NCBI RefSeq assembly: GCF_000281045.1
Contig: NW_008246081.1
Location: forward strand, 550,122 to 614,121
From: Saprolegnia diclina VS20
Taxonomy: Eukaryota; Oomycota; Saprolegniomycetes; Saprolegniales; Saprolegniaceae
Length of the DNA: 64,000 bases
Direction: 5' to 3'
Shown: positions 10,574-23,089 of the stretch, in pieces
Layout: the number at the start of each line of letters is the position of its first letter
How positions within the stretch are numbered: position 1 is the first letter of the stretch
Program-made: the position numbers and the translations under genes
Notes under the pieces: model-generated
Database searches by the model: none
What the model was told of the DNA's origin: nothing
What the model saw: only the letters and a program-made list of their open reading frames with translations

Positions 10574-11354
10574 CTAGTCGTCGTAGTAAATTCCATCCTT
10601 CTTTTGATAGACGGTCGTGATGCTCGTTGATTGACGCCGGTAGTGGGCGCGTGGGCTCTTGGTGGCCTCGGCTTCTTGGTTGCTGCTGCCGCCTTGGCGC
10701 ACGCGCGCCAGGATCGGGTCTTTTGTGTACATCCACGATCGCTGGGCATGCGTGTCCTTTTGCGGGTCGGCGTGCTGTCGAACGACTTCGCCTGATGCGC
10801 CCGACGCCGCTTTTCCGTGCTCGACGCGAACGCCACCCGCACCGCCCGCGGTCAGCACAAGGTGCCGGGGCAGACCGCTCGACGGATAGCCGAAGGCCTC
10901 TTGGTTGATCGTCTTGAGGTGCCGGCTCGCGAGGCTGGGATCCGGCGTCGGGAGCACAGCACCGAAACCCGCTTCCGGTCGATGGCGGATCGGCCGTGCT
11001 GCCACTGCCTCCTCGTAGTTGTCGCTGCGAAGCAAGCGTGGCCGCGGTGTCTACGTCAACACATGACGCCAACCAACTCGCAGCAGATATACCTTCTTGT
11101 GCAGCTCGTGGCGGCGCTGAATCCCTACCGGGTTGACGAAATCGGCCTCCACCGTCGTCGTATACCGCGTCTACGCGCATGTTGGGTGACTGCCGATATA
11201 TAACTGGAGGTGTACCTTTTCTTCGTATGGAAGGACGCCCTGGAGCGGCTCGCAGCGCTCCTCGTACCAATTATCTACAAGTTCATGAGCACGCCTTCGT
11301 GGTCGCAAGCCATCCACCTTGCAGCGTGTCCTTGCTGAACGACCGGAGCGCCAT
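10574..11354 (-). CDS. Small axonemal-type protein (possible ciliary microtubule inner protein)
   Basis: Four exons (11354-11318, 11274-11216, 11170-11093, 11050-10574) with introns of 43, 45 and 42 bp encode 216 residues ending KKDGIYYDD. All three junctions keep phase. The protein is basic, low in hydrophobic segments and has no membrane helix or enzyme motif. Its opening, with NWYEER soon after the N-terminus and many prolines, Tyr and short extended segments, resembles the style of small cilia/flagella-associated proteins that line axonemal doublets (for example the CFAP107 group with GNWxEER). That is a weak resemblance and the assignment is inference; a flagellar role would suit an organism that also carries CFAP100 in this window. 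Convergent with the BAHD gene (64 bp between stops) and divergent from the first ARM gene. Confidence 0.6.
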
Positions 11355-11672
11355 GATGACAAGCACGTAGCAAGTCTCAAAATACCTTGCGTCTACGTGC
11401 GTCGACGCTTCAAATAGTATGCAGACTTGAATAGTGTACGAACGGATCGACGTGCACCCGTCACGTGGAGGGCACTCTCCACGGTCGATTGCCATGCTTG
11501 CTTGCTCTCGAGACGAGTCGCGTGTCGTCACGTTGCACCGCCATCACAAGCTTGCATCGGGGACGCGTCATCGTATGGATCCGTCCGACAAGGGGTAGGG
11601 TACAACACTAATTGCGTTCTGGCGCGAGCTATCTTTAAAATTCGTTTCGCGAAAACCGATCTCGCGGCGGCG
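11355..11672. other. Divergent promoter region, axonemal-type gene / ARM gene 1
   Basis: No supported exon in about 320 bp. The frame upstream of the ARM start is open back to 11427 but has no ATG better than 11673 and unlike composition, so it is read as 5' leader. No repeat or RNA structure noted. Confidence 0.4.
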
Positions 11673-14600
11673 ATGAGCCACCGCTTGTCCCAGGCGGCGC
11701 GACACACGCAGGAGCTGCTCCAAGACCTCGAGCGCGACAAAGAGCTCGATGTGATCCGTGTCTACCTCACGCGCCTCAACTTGTTTCCACGGCAGCGGGA
11801 TCCGAAAACGGCGCCGATTCGCAGCGAAGAGCTCCGGGACTTGGCCAAGCACTGGAAGCTCCATCGACAGCGCAATTTTTGGAAAAACCACACGACAAAG
11901 GAAGACCTCGTGCGCACGCTGTACAAGCACATTAACACCAAAGTGCTGCCGAACGAGAAGAACCCGCTGCCGCTCCAGCCCGAACCGCCGTTGACGCCGA
12001 CGCCGCCGTTGATGGCCCCCGTGGCGCCGTCGCCGACACGGCCGTACAGCGCGGGGACGACTGAGAGTCCTGTGAAACGCCGCGTCTCGCGCTTCAACAC
12101 AATGCCTGATGCGAGAGGCGGTCGCGTCGACCAGGCGCTCGACCCGTACGGCGGTGACCTCTTTGGCCAGCGCGGCGACTACAACAGCGGTATGATCTAC
12201 GTCTCGCGCCTCGCCAAGCCCGAGAAGCCGTTGGCTGTCGAAGCGGAGCTGCAGAACCTCCTGGACCAAAACAAGCCGGCGACGCTCGCCCCCGAGATGG
12301 AGACGCTGGATGAAGACGCGGCGCAGCGGGAGAAGCGCTTGATGGCCGAGTGCGCGTGCAGTCTCTACCAGGTACGATTTATGAATCGTGTGGGATAGCG
12401 GTAAAGACCATCAAGTAGCTCACGCTGGAGCCGGGGCACGAGAATAGCATCGTCCTCGAAGGATGCATCCCGGCCATTGTCCAGTTGTGCAACTACGACG
12501 ACTTGGACGTGAAGAAATTTTGCTCGGCGACCATTGTCAACGTCTCGGTGGACCCTAGCCTCTGCCCGCGCATGATCGAAGAGGGCGTCTTGGCCGGTCT
12601 CATGGAGCTCGCCAAAGTGCAGCAAGAAGATATTCGGCGGAACGCTGCGATTGGCATTTGCCGCATCTCGTACGAGCGCCAAGGCCAACACCGACTCATC
12701 CAAGAAGGCTCGGTGCCGGCGCTCATCTCGATGCTCAACAACACGGACTTTGAAACGAAAGAGGCGTGTGTCAAGACGCTCGTCAACATCGCGTCCTTTT
12801 CCGGTACCTCCATAAAGGGATGTCTAGGCGCACGCAACCATCTTAGGGGGTAACGTCTCCGAGTCGGTCATTTCGACGGTCATTCGCATCGCAGCCAAGA
12901 AAGACGCGGCGTACGACCGCTTCATCATCGAAACGATCTGCAACCTCTCGCTGCTCACGGGCTCACGCATGAAGGTACACCTAGTCGCTCGTAGATTGTT
13001 CTCCACTGCAAACATAGGCGCCGGACGATGGCATCCTCGATCCCATTCCTCTGATTACGCAATCGTGTCACGACCCACGCGTCCAAACCATGATTGCCAT
13101 GGCGCTGAGTAACTTTTCGGGCATCGACACCAACCACCACTTGCTCACGACGCCGTCGCTTTTGCTCGCTCTCGATACGCTTCTTGCGCTCGACGACGAT
13201 GCGATCATCGAGATGGCGACGACAGCGATCGCCAATCTCTCGACGACCCGCGACGCGATCGTCATGCTCGCCGAGAGTCCTCTGCCACCCCGGCTCATCG
13301 CCACCGGGTACAACCCCAAGCGCGCAATTCAAGAAAATGTGTCCCTCGCGATTGCCAACATGGCGCTGAGCGACGAAGCGCACCGGCTGCTGCTCATGCG
13401 CCACGGACTCGTACCGCTTCTCATGCAGCTCTTCACCGAGAGTTCGATCCCAACACAGTACAATGCGATGGTGGCGCTGTGTACGCTCATGGAGCATGCG
13501 CCGTCGCGCGCCGAGATCATCTCGCGCGACGTGCTTCATTATGTGATTGCACTAGCGACGACCGGCGAGCCCAAGCTCCGCGAACTCTGCGCGATCGGCC
13601 TCTTCAACTTTAGCTGCTACGAAGACTTTGCACAATACGCGCTCTTGCCAACCATTCTCGACCCAATGATCACGCTCTTTACATCATCGAATCTCGCGGT
13701 CGCCCCGAAAGAAGAGAAGGACCCGACGATTGCGCTCAGCTTCATCCAGGAGCAGTGTCTGCACTTCTTCTACAACCTCTCGTTTTACCCAAGTAGCCGG
13801 CTCGTGCTCGTCCAAGCAACTTGTGTCGCGGCGTGCGTCGCCGTCTTCCGTAAAGTCGCGAAAACCCCGGAGCTCAACACCCGCGTGGCCGCCACAATCG
13901 CCAACCTCTCGTTCTGCGCCGACGCCCACGCGCAAATGCTTCAGGACGACGTGCTCAAGCTCCTTCGGCGTCTCTCCGCGTCGTCGGCAGCGACCAAGGA
14001 CCTTCAGCTGGCAAGTGCCACCGCGCTCTGCAATCTTGCGATACCGGGTCTCATTCACTCGGGCCAAGCGATTTTGAATCTGCTCATCGACCTTTCGCAC
14101 ACGCCACACGCCGACATTGCGCTCGTGTGCTCCTTGGCCTACTCCAAGGTCGCGGCCGACGCGTCATTGCGCGACGCACTCGCCAAGTGCGTCGAACTGC
14201 CGCCGACACTGGTGGTCATGATGCGCTCCGGCATCGAAGAGATTCAGATCCACTGTGCGGCCGCGCTCTGTGGCATGGCCTGCGAGCGCGGCGCAAAAAC
14301 CAACAAGCACATGTGGAAGGAAGGGACGGTCTCGGACTTTATTGTCAACTCACTTCTGCGCATCAACAGCGACTCGACCAAGGTCGTGTGCGCCAAAGTG
14401 CTCTTTAACGTCCTCGCGCACGACGACTGCCGCCTCGCCATGATCAAAGACGGCGTGTTGTACGCGCTCATCAAGCTCGCGCGCCTCGAAAGCGTCGAGA
14501 TTCGCATCCTCTGTGTCACCGCGCTCTACAACCTCTCGAGCGACCCGAGCATGGTGCCGTCGCTCATGGAAGCCAACGTGCCCCACGTCGTCTCGAAGCT

Positions 14601-16389
14601 CTGCGACTCGGACTTTAAGCATGAAGAGAGCCGGCGCAAGCTCTCGGCGTGCCTCACCAACATGGCGCTCTCGCCGGGCATGGAGATCAAGCTCATGGAA
14701 GGTGGCGTGCTCAACGCAATCCTCGCGCTCTGCGAGCACGGCGACAGCGACTGCCTGCGCTACGGCGCGTCCGTGCTCTGCTCCGTCTCGATGCAGCCCG
14801 CGAATTGCGACGGCCTCGCCTCGAGCGCGGCCCTCGACGTCCTCAAGCGCATGGTGTGCTCAAAAGACCCATCGATGGTGCTCTTTGCCGCCAACGCGCT
14901 CTGCAACGTCGCGTGCGGGAGCCATCTCCACGAAAAGATTGAGGAGGCCGAGCTCATCAGCGCCATGCTTCACGTCGTAAGCGAAGCCAACGAAGACGAG
15001 GGGATCATCCTCACGAGCGCCAAGTTTCTGTGCAATATGACGCAGCAGGCCAAGCACCGCCCGGCGCTCATGAAGCACCACTTTATCCGCACGTTCATTC
15101 GCGTCTTTGGCAACCGCCTTCTCTACACCAGCGTCGCCGATGTGTGCGCACGCATTGTGTGCACGCTCTCGGAAGCGCCGTCGCTGCTAGATGCGATGGT
15201 GGGGGAAGGTGCGGTGCAGCTACTGCGCATGGCGACGATCGACGCCACTCCGACGACGATCGAGCACTGCGTCGTGTCGCTCCTTCGGCTCTCGCGCGGC
15301 GGCCACAGCGGCACGCGTATCTTGGACGACGGGCTCTTTGACATTCTGTGTGCTGCAGTCCCGATGGGCGATAAAAAAGCGTCGCCCGAGATGACGGAGC
15401 GCTGCTCGATGATCCTGCGAACGCTCTCGACGTACGCCATGTGCATCCCCCAAATGATTCAGGACAAGCGGTTGCACCCGCTCATTCATGCACTCGCGGC
15501 GCCCGGCGACAAGGAAACCACCAAGAACTGCGTCATGCTCCTCCACAACTTGACAGCCGCCCGCGACCACTCGTTTCAGCGCAACGTCCGCGTCTCGGGG
15601 GTCATTCCGCTGCTGATTCGCCTCGCGCGGTTGAGCGCGCACGAGGAGGTGCGGATCTGCGCCGTCGCGCTCGCGCACATCAACTGCGAGCTCTCGGAAG
15701 CCGACCGGAACGAGATCGAGGCGTACGAGCCCGGTGTCGTGGCGACCATGATCTCGATGCTCGACATGGATCCGCCGGCGATGCAGCGCGCCGAGAAGGT
15801 CGCGACAACGATGCCGCTGCTGCTGCATTGGGCGCCGAAAGAGAAAGAGTGGGCCTTTCTGCAAGGCGAGAACGACAAGGCAAGTCACCTACCGCAGACG
15901 ATTCCGGTGGCGTGGACGCTACGGGACGACCCTGTCGACGCGGCGACACTCGTGCCGCACGAGCCGAGTAGCTTCTTGAGCTGTCTGCCGCAGCAACACT
16001 GCGAGTTTACATCGACGATCAAGGACGCGCTGTTTGGCTCGTTCCAGATCCTGCAAGTGAGCAGCCAGAAGAGCCGCCTCAAGGCGCCGACGCGCCTCGC
16101 GCACATGTCGGTGGGCTCTGTCTTGCGCGCGGTAGACATTGCAGCGCTGGCGCCGGCCACCGAACTCAAACCCAAGACACCGACACCGCCACCGTCCGCG
16201 GAAACGGCGTCGGCAAGCCGCGGCGACGGCTCGAAAGAGGAGAGTCCCCGCAAGCCCAGCATCGCGACAACCAAGAAACTGAGTCATCGCGCAACAAGCA
16301 AGATGACCAAGCCAAGCTCCCGCAGCATCGGTAGCATGGGTCTCAGCCACAAAAACTCGGTCACCGAGTGCCTCCCTCCCATTCTATGA
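11673..16389 (+). CDS. Armadillo-repeat protein, tandem paralogue 1
   Basis: Four exons (11673-12371, 12419-12803, 12847-12974, 13018-16389) with introns of 47, 43 and 43 bp encode about 1,527 residues. Residues 1-35 are helical (MSHRLSQAARHTQELLQD); residues about 55-95 contain KHWKLHRQRNFWKNHTTKE followed by LVRTLYKHI, which looks like a SAP-type helix pair. A Pro-rich linker and a GGDLFGQRGDYNSGMIYVSR motif follow (about 165-185). From about residue 240 to 1,400 the protein is a solenoid of ARM repeats, recognisable by recurring AxxALxNLS, e.g. CVTALYNLSSD, FSFTLFNLS-like units and EGVLAGLMELAK. The C-terminus is Ser/Lys-rich and disordered. ARM solenoids bind protein partners; the partner here is unknown. 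A paralogue of the same architecture follows 271 bp downstream. Confidence 0.9.
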
Positions 16390-16660
16390 CGCTTCTTTAG
16401 TACATTATTCATCTTGGTTTCGACGACAATGTGTCTTGTATGTTATTTTGCCACCACCATATCATCGCGGAATGTGTCGTAGCTCTAGCTTGGACGGCCG
16501 CGCTCTCTTGCGGTTCGCCCTAGACGCGCGCATGTGGCGTAGTGGCTACCGCCTGCATCTCAGATCTCGTTGCGGCCGACGTATCGAGAAATCGCCCGCA
16601 ACGACACGCGACAGTCGGACAGCTAATTTAGGCGATCGAAACGGGCCATATTTCTTCGCG

Positions 16661-19600
16661 ATGAGCCACCGCTTGTCCCAAGCGGCGCGACACACGCAGG
16701 AGCTGCTCCAAGACCTCGAGCGCGACAAGGAGCTCGATGTGCTCCGTGTCTACCTCACGCGCTACAACCTCTTTCCTCGCAAGCGCGATCCAAAGACTGC
16801 GCCGATTCGCGCCGAAGAGCTCCGCGACCTCGTCAAGCACTGGAAGCTCCATCGACAGCGCAACTTTTGGAAAAACCACACGACAAAGGAAGAGCTCGTG
16901 CGCACGCTGTACAAGCACATCAACACCAAAGTGCTGCCGTCCGAGACACCGCCGTCCGCCGTGTCGCCGTCGAGTTCGTCCGCAAGTGTGCTCCCCGCGC
17001 GCCCGTCAACACCCAACCCCAGTGACATCAAGAAAGCGCCGTTTGATCGGCGCAACTCGCACCGCGCCATTGCCATGAACATGACGGCGTTCAAGTCCAA
17101 GCTCACGCCGCGCAATTGCAACTACTCGATCGACGGGTACCACGGCGACCTCTTTAGCCAGCGCGGCGACTACGACGACGGCATGATCTATCTCTCGCGC
17201 ATGACCACGTCCAGCGAGACGCGTATACGTTCGTATCCACTGGCGGTCGTACGAATTGTGTTGCTGTAGGCGAGACGGCACCAGCGACGGCCTCGGCGAC
17301 GCCAGCAACGACCCTTAGCATCACCACAGTTAGCGCTGCGCCGACGACGAGCACCGTATCCAGCGCGCCCTCCACACCGCGCAACGCTGCTGCGACAACG
17401 ACGCCGACCGACGCGCGCATTGAAGTCGCTGACGAAGATGCGACGACGCGCGAGGTGCGCATGAAGCAAGAGTGCGCCTGTAGCTTGTACCAGGTATTTG
17501 GATCTGCACCAAGCATCCAAACTGAGATTTGGACGGTTGGTAGCTGGCGCTGCAAGCAGGGCACGAGTCGGGCATGGTGCTCGAAGGCTGCGTTCCCGCG
17601 CTCGTGCGCCTCTCTCTCTTTGACGACAACGACGTGAAAAAGTACTGTGCCGCAGCTCTCGTCAATCTCACGTGTGACGGCGCGCTCATTCCGCGCATGC
17701 TCGACGAAGGTCTTCTCGGCGGTCTCATGGAGCTCTCCAAGCTCCAGCACGAAGACGTTCGACGCAACGCGGCGATTGGACTCTGCCGCGGGTCGTACGA
17801 GCGCATGGGGCAGTTCCGGCTGCTCCAAGAAGGCTCGGTACCGGCGATGATTTCGATGTTGAACAGCACCGACTTTGACACAAAAGAGGCCTGTCTCAAG
17901 GCGCTCATCAACATTGCATCGTACGCTGGCGCGACCGTCTCGGACACGGTGACCCACACGATCGTGAAAATGACGTCGCGAAAAGATACGCCGAGTTTGC
18001 ACTTTGTCGCGCAGGCCATGGCCAACCTCTCGGTCCTCACCGGTCCCCGCATCAAGGTACAGACACAGCGCGCTGGCATAGCGTCGTAACGCGTCGAGAT
18101 TAGGCGGTCGAAGACGGCCTCCTCGAGCCGTTGACCGACGTGTGCCACCCCGGCGCATCCACCGACGTCAAGCGGCTCGTGGCCATGGCCCTTTGCAACT
18201 TTTCGGGCGTTGAAACCAACTATGGGTACTTGAGCCAGCTCCCGATTCTACGCGTGCTCGACATTCTTCTCGAGACGCCCGACGAGCGGGTCCGCGAGCT
18301 CTCGTCCGTGACGGTCGCCAACCTCACGTGCCGATCGGACGCGCAACGTCAGCGCATTAGCAGCGTCCTTGCGATGCGGCTCATTCAAATTGGTTACATG
18401 CAAAACAGCGTCGTCCAGAGCAACATCTCGCTGGCGCTGGCCAACGTGGTGCAGAGCGACCGGCTCTTGCTCACGCAGCACGGTGTCGTGCCGCTCGTGC
18501 TGCACTTTCTACGGGACGGCACGCCGATGACGCAGACCCATGCGGTCGCCTTGCTCTGCGGCCTCATGGAGCACGAGACGTCGCGCGCGGAGCTACTGCA
18601 GTGCGACGCGATCGACGTTGTGTTGCACCTTACGGCCACGTCGGCGCCGAGTATCCGGGAATTTTGCGCGCTCGCGTTTTTCAACTTTAGCGCCCACGTG
18701 GACTTGGCGCCGTTTCTGCTCGCCCCGGGCACACTCGCGACGCTTCTTGGTCTGCTAAAGGACCCGCTCCAAATCAAAGACGAAGGCAAGGAGCCGACGA
18801 TTCAGCTCAGCCGCGTCCAGGAGATTTGCCTCGACTGCCTCTACAACCTCTCGTTCTACGCACCGAGTCGGCCCGGCTTGGTCGCGGAAGGCGCGATTGC
18901 GATCCTCTCGCAAGTCTTTCGCAAGCCGTCCAAGTCGCTTGAAGCCAACAAGCGCTGCGTCGCCGTGCTCTGCAACGTGTCGTTCGACGACAGCAGTCGC
19001 GACAAAATGCTACTCGATGACGTCCTCAAGTTGCTCAAGCGACTCACGACGACCAACGGGACGTGCAAGGAGCTGCTTCTGTGTGCATCGTCGGCGCTCT
19101 GCAACCTTGCGGGTCCTGCGATGGCGTCGCCCACAACCCCGATCCTGCAGATGCTCATGGACCTCTCCCAGTCCCCGCACGCCGAGATCTCGCTCAACTG
19201 TGCGATTGCCTTTGCGAAGCTCGCGGCCGCCAACATTTACACGGACGTGCTCTCGCGCTGCATCGAGCTGCCCCCGACGTTGGTGGTCATGATGCGCTCG
19301 GGGATTGAAGAGGTTCAGATCCACTGCGCCACTGCGCTTTGCGGGCTTGCGGCCGAGCGTGGCACCCGCGGTCCCTCAGGTCTCCGGCACCTCTGGAAGG
19401 AAGGTACCATTTCCGATTTTATCGTCAACTCGCTCTTGCGCATCAACAGCGACTCGACCAAAGAGATCTGCGCCAAAGTGCTCTTCAACGCCCTCACCCA
19501 CGACGACTGCCGCCATTCCATGATCAAAGGCGGCGTCCTCTACGCGCTCGTCAAGCTCGCGCGCCTCGATAGCCTCGAGATTCGCCTCTTGTGCGTCACC

Positions 19601-21367
19601 GCCCTCTACAACCTCTCGTGCGATCCGAGTCTTCTCAGCGTTCTATTGGACATCAACATTGGTCAAGTTGTCGCCAAGATGTGCGAGAGCGACGTCAACA
19701 ACGAAGAGACGCGGCAAAAGCTCGCAGCGTGCCTTGCCAACGTCACTTTTGACGGCGGCCACGAAGCCGCTTTGGTCCAAGGCGATATTCTCAACGCTGT
19801 CTTGCTGCTCTCCGAGCACGGCAGCACGCTCTGTGGGCGGTTTGGCGCGAGCGTTCTCGGAGCGCTCTCCATGTGCTTGGATGTGTGTGACGCCATGGCC
19901 ACCTTGCCGATCATTGAGCTCCTCTTGCAAATGGTGTGCGCGAAAGACGGGCCGCAGACGCTCTTTGCTCTCAGCGCCCTCTGCAACCTCTCGTGTGCAG
20001 TTGGCGCCCACGAAAAGCTGCAGGAAGCCGAGACAATTGCGTCGGTGGTGGGCATTCTACAGACGTCCGAAGAGTCGCTCGTGCTCTTGACCGGCGCCAA
20101 AGTGCTCCACAATATGAGCTACCACGCCAAGTTTCATCCTGCGATGCTGACGGCCGATGTCGTGCCAACCCTCTTGCACGTCTTGAGCTACGAAGACGGT
20201 GTCGCGATCGCAGACGTCGCGGCCGAGATCGTGACAACCCTCTCGGAAGACGCGGCCGCGGCCAATCAACTCGTGCACGAAGGAGCCGTGCGCATTCTCC
20301 GGTGCGCGGCGACCCGCGGGAACAATCCGCGCACGATCGGTCTGTGCGTCATTGCGCTCTGCCGCCTCGCGCGCGGCGGCCACAGCGGCCCGCAGCTCGT
20401 GGCCGACGGTCTCTTTGACGTAATTGCGTCGGCGGTGCCGCCATCGACCAGCGAGATCGCCGAACGCATCGCGCTCATTCTGCGAACGCTCTCGACGTAC
20501 ATTGCGTGCATTCCGCCCCTTTTGCACGACCTGCGGATCGTGCCGATCCTGCAGACGCTGACGCGCGCCCGTGAGCGCGAGACGTGCCGACACGTTGTGA
20601 TGCTGCTGCACAACATTACCGCGACCCGGAATCGTGCGTTTCAGGCGCAAGCCAAAGCCGCGGGCGTGATTCCCTTGCTCATCATGCTCTCGCAGGTCGG
20701 CGCGTCCGACATTCGTCAAGTCTCGAGCGTCGCACTCGCGCACCTCAACGCCGAGCTCTCGGACCGCGACGACAATTACGAAACGGGCCTTGTTTCGACC
20801 TTGATCACGATGCTTGACATGGATCCCTCGACCATGCACACGGTCGAGAAGCTCGCAGCGGCGATGCCGCCGCCCCTCAAGCTCCAGCGGCAGACACCGT
20901 GGAGCTTCCACACGGGGTTTCGACCGACGCGGGTGCTCTTACAGCTGCCCGTGGTGTGGACGGTCCAGGTCGCGTCGGTGGACGACGCGCGTCTTGTGCC
21001 GCCCGAGCCCAGCGCCTTTGGCCTCGGTCCGCTCGGGCACCAAGCCGCCGAGATTCCTAGGAGCATCCAAGATGGCGTGCATGGACAGTATACCATCATG
21101 CGCGTGTCGGGCGACAAGTGCCGGCTCAAGCCAGCGCCGCGCACGACGCCGCTGGCGCCAGCACTCGTGTTACAAAAACTCGCCGAGCCCGTCGAGGTCG
21201 AGAAGGAGCCGGCGGTCGTGCGGCCCGTGGCGCCGCCGCCCAAGCCGACCAAGCCGCGTCCGCTACTGAGCCAAAAGTCGTTTAATAGCGCACCGCGCTC
21301 CCACGGTGTCCCACATATGCTCGCAAAGCGCGGCTCGACGGGCTTTCTCAATTTGCCCAAACTCTAG
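16661..21367 (+). CDS. Armadillo-repeat protein, tandem paralogue 2
   Basis: Four exons (16661-17222, 17270-17493, 17544-18056, 18104-21367) with introns of 47, 50 and 47 bp encode about 1,520 residues. The domain order equals that of the upstream copy: helical N-terminus, KHWKLHRQRNFWKNHTTKE segment, HGDLFSQRGDYDDGMIYLSR motif, long ARM solenoid, disordered Pro/Lys-rich tail. It has one intron at a different place (17223-17269, inside the linker), where the first copy is unbroken. The first about 95 codons are almost identical to the first copy at DNA level, whereas many ARM repeats have diverged strongly; an Ala/Thr-rich linker (17272-17450) is unique to this copy. A role as a protein-binding scaffold is inferred from the fold only. 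Its stop lies 48 bp from the convergent LRR gene. Confidence 0.9.
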
Positions 21368-21415
21368 TTAGTCGATACCACACCACCACAAGCTAGTCGA
21401 TAGGGTCGTTTTGAT

Positions 21416-21877
21416 TTACTTTTTGTCTCGCATCAGGACGGCGTGCGCCAGCGATGGTGGCAGCGTAAACGTTGGCGACGTGCCCCGTGCGTAGACATGA
21501 GTGAGCGCGGGCAGCACCGCGTCGGCTGGCAAAGCGGTCAAGTCCGGGTTGTCCTCGACGTACAACGCTTCCAACGACGCGAGGTTGCTCAAGAGACCGT
21601 CGGGCAGCGACGAGAGCTTGTTGCCGCTCACGTTGAGCGACGTGAGATGGCGCAGTGAAAAGATCGCAGGCGGCAGCGACTTCAAGTTGTTGCGGCTCAC
21701 GTCCAAGTGCTCCAGCTGCGGTAGGCGCTCGAGCACGACGCTGAGCTTGCAGACGCAGGCCTCGCCGACGCGCTCGCACATGAGGTTCATGCACAGAAGG
21801 TCTTCCGACTTGCGCAGCACGAGCTGCCGCACTGCGCTCGTGTGCGTCGCCGCGTCGCGGAGGCTCTTGGCGATCAT
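21416..21877 (-). CDS. Small leucine-rich-repeat protein
   Basis: A 153-residue frame starts MIAKSLRDAATH and contains four clear leucine-rich repeats between about residues 52 and 125, with the LxxLxLxxNxLxxLP pattern (LPQLEHLDVSRNNLKSLP, LRHLTSLNVSGNKLSSLP, then LEALYVEDNPDLTALP). LRRs of this SDS22/plant-intracellular style are protein-interaction surfaces. There is no signal peptide or membrane helix, so it is likely cytoplasmic or nuclear. The start codon overlaps the stop codon of the upstream coiled-coil gene as ATGA (21874-21877), which is unusual in a eukaryote; it may be a separate transcript or a downstream cistron on the same message. The frame also stays open upstream of the ATG, but that stretch is the coding exon of the neighbour read in another phase. 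Confidence 0.75.
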   Translation of the reverse strand: MIAKSLRDAATHTSAVRQLVLRKSEDLLCMNLMCERVGEACVCKLSVVLERLPQLEHLDVSRNNLKSLPPAIFSLRHLTSLNVSGNKLSSLPDGLLSNLASLEALYVEDNPDLTALPADAVLPALTHVYARGTSPTFTLPPSLAHAVLMRDKK

Positions 21878-23089
21878 TCGGCCTTGGTCTTTTGTTTCAG
21901 ATAGAGCGCCCGGAGCTTGGCTGTGATTGGCGCAGAGGTGCCGTAGGTTTGGGGGTGGGCCGATGGCAGGCGGCGACTCCACTGCAGCGGCGCGGGTGGC
22001 GCGACCGGCAGCGCCGCCGGCCGGACCAAGGCCTGGGGCGACGCAGGGTGCGGGGTCGGTGGCGGCGACAGAGCCATGTACTCCGTCTCAGTTGTCGACA
22101 CGGCGAGAGATGGGCCAAGAGACGGGCCGTGAAACGGTTGCCGCATGCTCAACGACCGCGCAACCTCGGCTTGGCTAGCTGTCTGCAGCGCGTGCATCTC
22201 TTCGAGAAGACGTCGATCCGGGGCAGAAATAGCCGTGGGACGCAAGGTCGGCGCTCGTGGTTTTGACGTGGCAGCCTACGACGCGCCGTTGATAAGGTCG
22301 GGACAGTGACCCCAGCGAGCGTACTGCTGCGGTCTTTGCCGACAATCGCTGAATCGTCTGCGCCTGGATTGTATTGGCGGCTGCTTGCCGCTGACAGAGC
22401 GCGTCGAGCTCCTTTGCCCGCTGGCATACAAATGTGTTTGGTAGGAAGCGAGTTGTCTGATGCATTATGTACCCGGCGCAGCTCCGTGTTGCTGTCTCGT
22501 GTGCGCTCGTAGCGCACCTTGAGCGCGTCGAGCTCGGCGCGAAGCTGCAAAGAAGTGTGTCAGGCGTCGTCATTTCGCGGGCGATGCATTACCTCGTTGG
22601 GCCCTGGGCGACTGGCGCGAACATTGCTCGGCTCGACCGGCTGCATCTTGAGCCGCTGGATTTCCATATCCTAGGACAGCGCTCAACGTGTACCCCCGAC
22701 GATCAAAAGTACGTACCTTGGCCTTCAGCTCTCGTTTGAGAGCCTTGATGCGCCGTCGCTGCTCCAAGACGACAGCTTCGAGGTCATTGTTCGCCGCTGG
22801 TCGACGCTGCTGCGTGGATCTACACAGCAATCATACATGAGCCAAGGCCAAGGCCATGAACACGAGGGCGAGCGAACGTGTGGAGGCCGCGGGACGACTT
22901 GGTTGCAACATCTTCTTCGTAGAGCGAGCGGAGAAAGCTGTCGGCCGAGCGCTGTGGTGGCGCCACATAGGTTGAGTGCGCAGCGTCGCTCCAGTCTGCA
23001 TTGAGGAGCGAGATAAGGTCCAGGTCGACCTCTGGCGCTGCTGGCAGCGACGCCATGCTACTCAAGTGCGATCGCATTGGTTGACGCAT
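21874..23089 (-). CDS. Coiled-coil protein of unknown function
   Basis: Reading from ATG 23089, the gene has at least five introns. The later four are well supported at 22671-22716, 22545-22592, 22421-22472 and 22276-22324 (46, 48, 52 and 49 bp), all keeping phase 0. The first, near 22805-22870, is uncertain in its exact ends. The N-terminus has an acidic/aliphatic segment (LDLISLLNADWSD). The middle is a coiled coil built from LEQRRRIKALKRELKAK, DMEIQRLKMQP, LRAELDALKVRYERTRD and RAKELDALCQRQAAAN, and the C-terminal 130 residues are Pro/Ala/Ser-rich, ending ALYLKQKTKAE. I do not recognise the family. Coiled coils of this size with a disordered tail are common among centrosomal or cytoskeletal proteins, but nothing specific supports that here. 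The in-frame ATG at 23056 is an alternative start. Confidence 0.65.
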
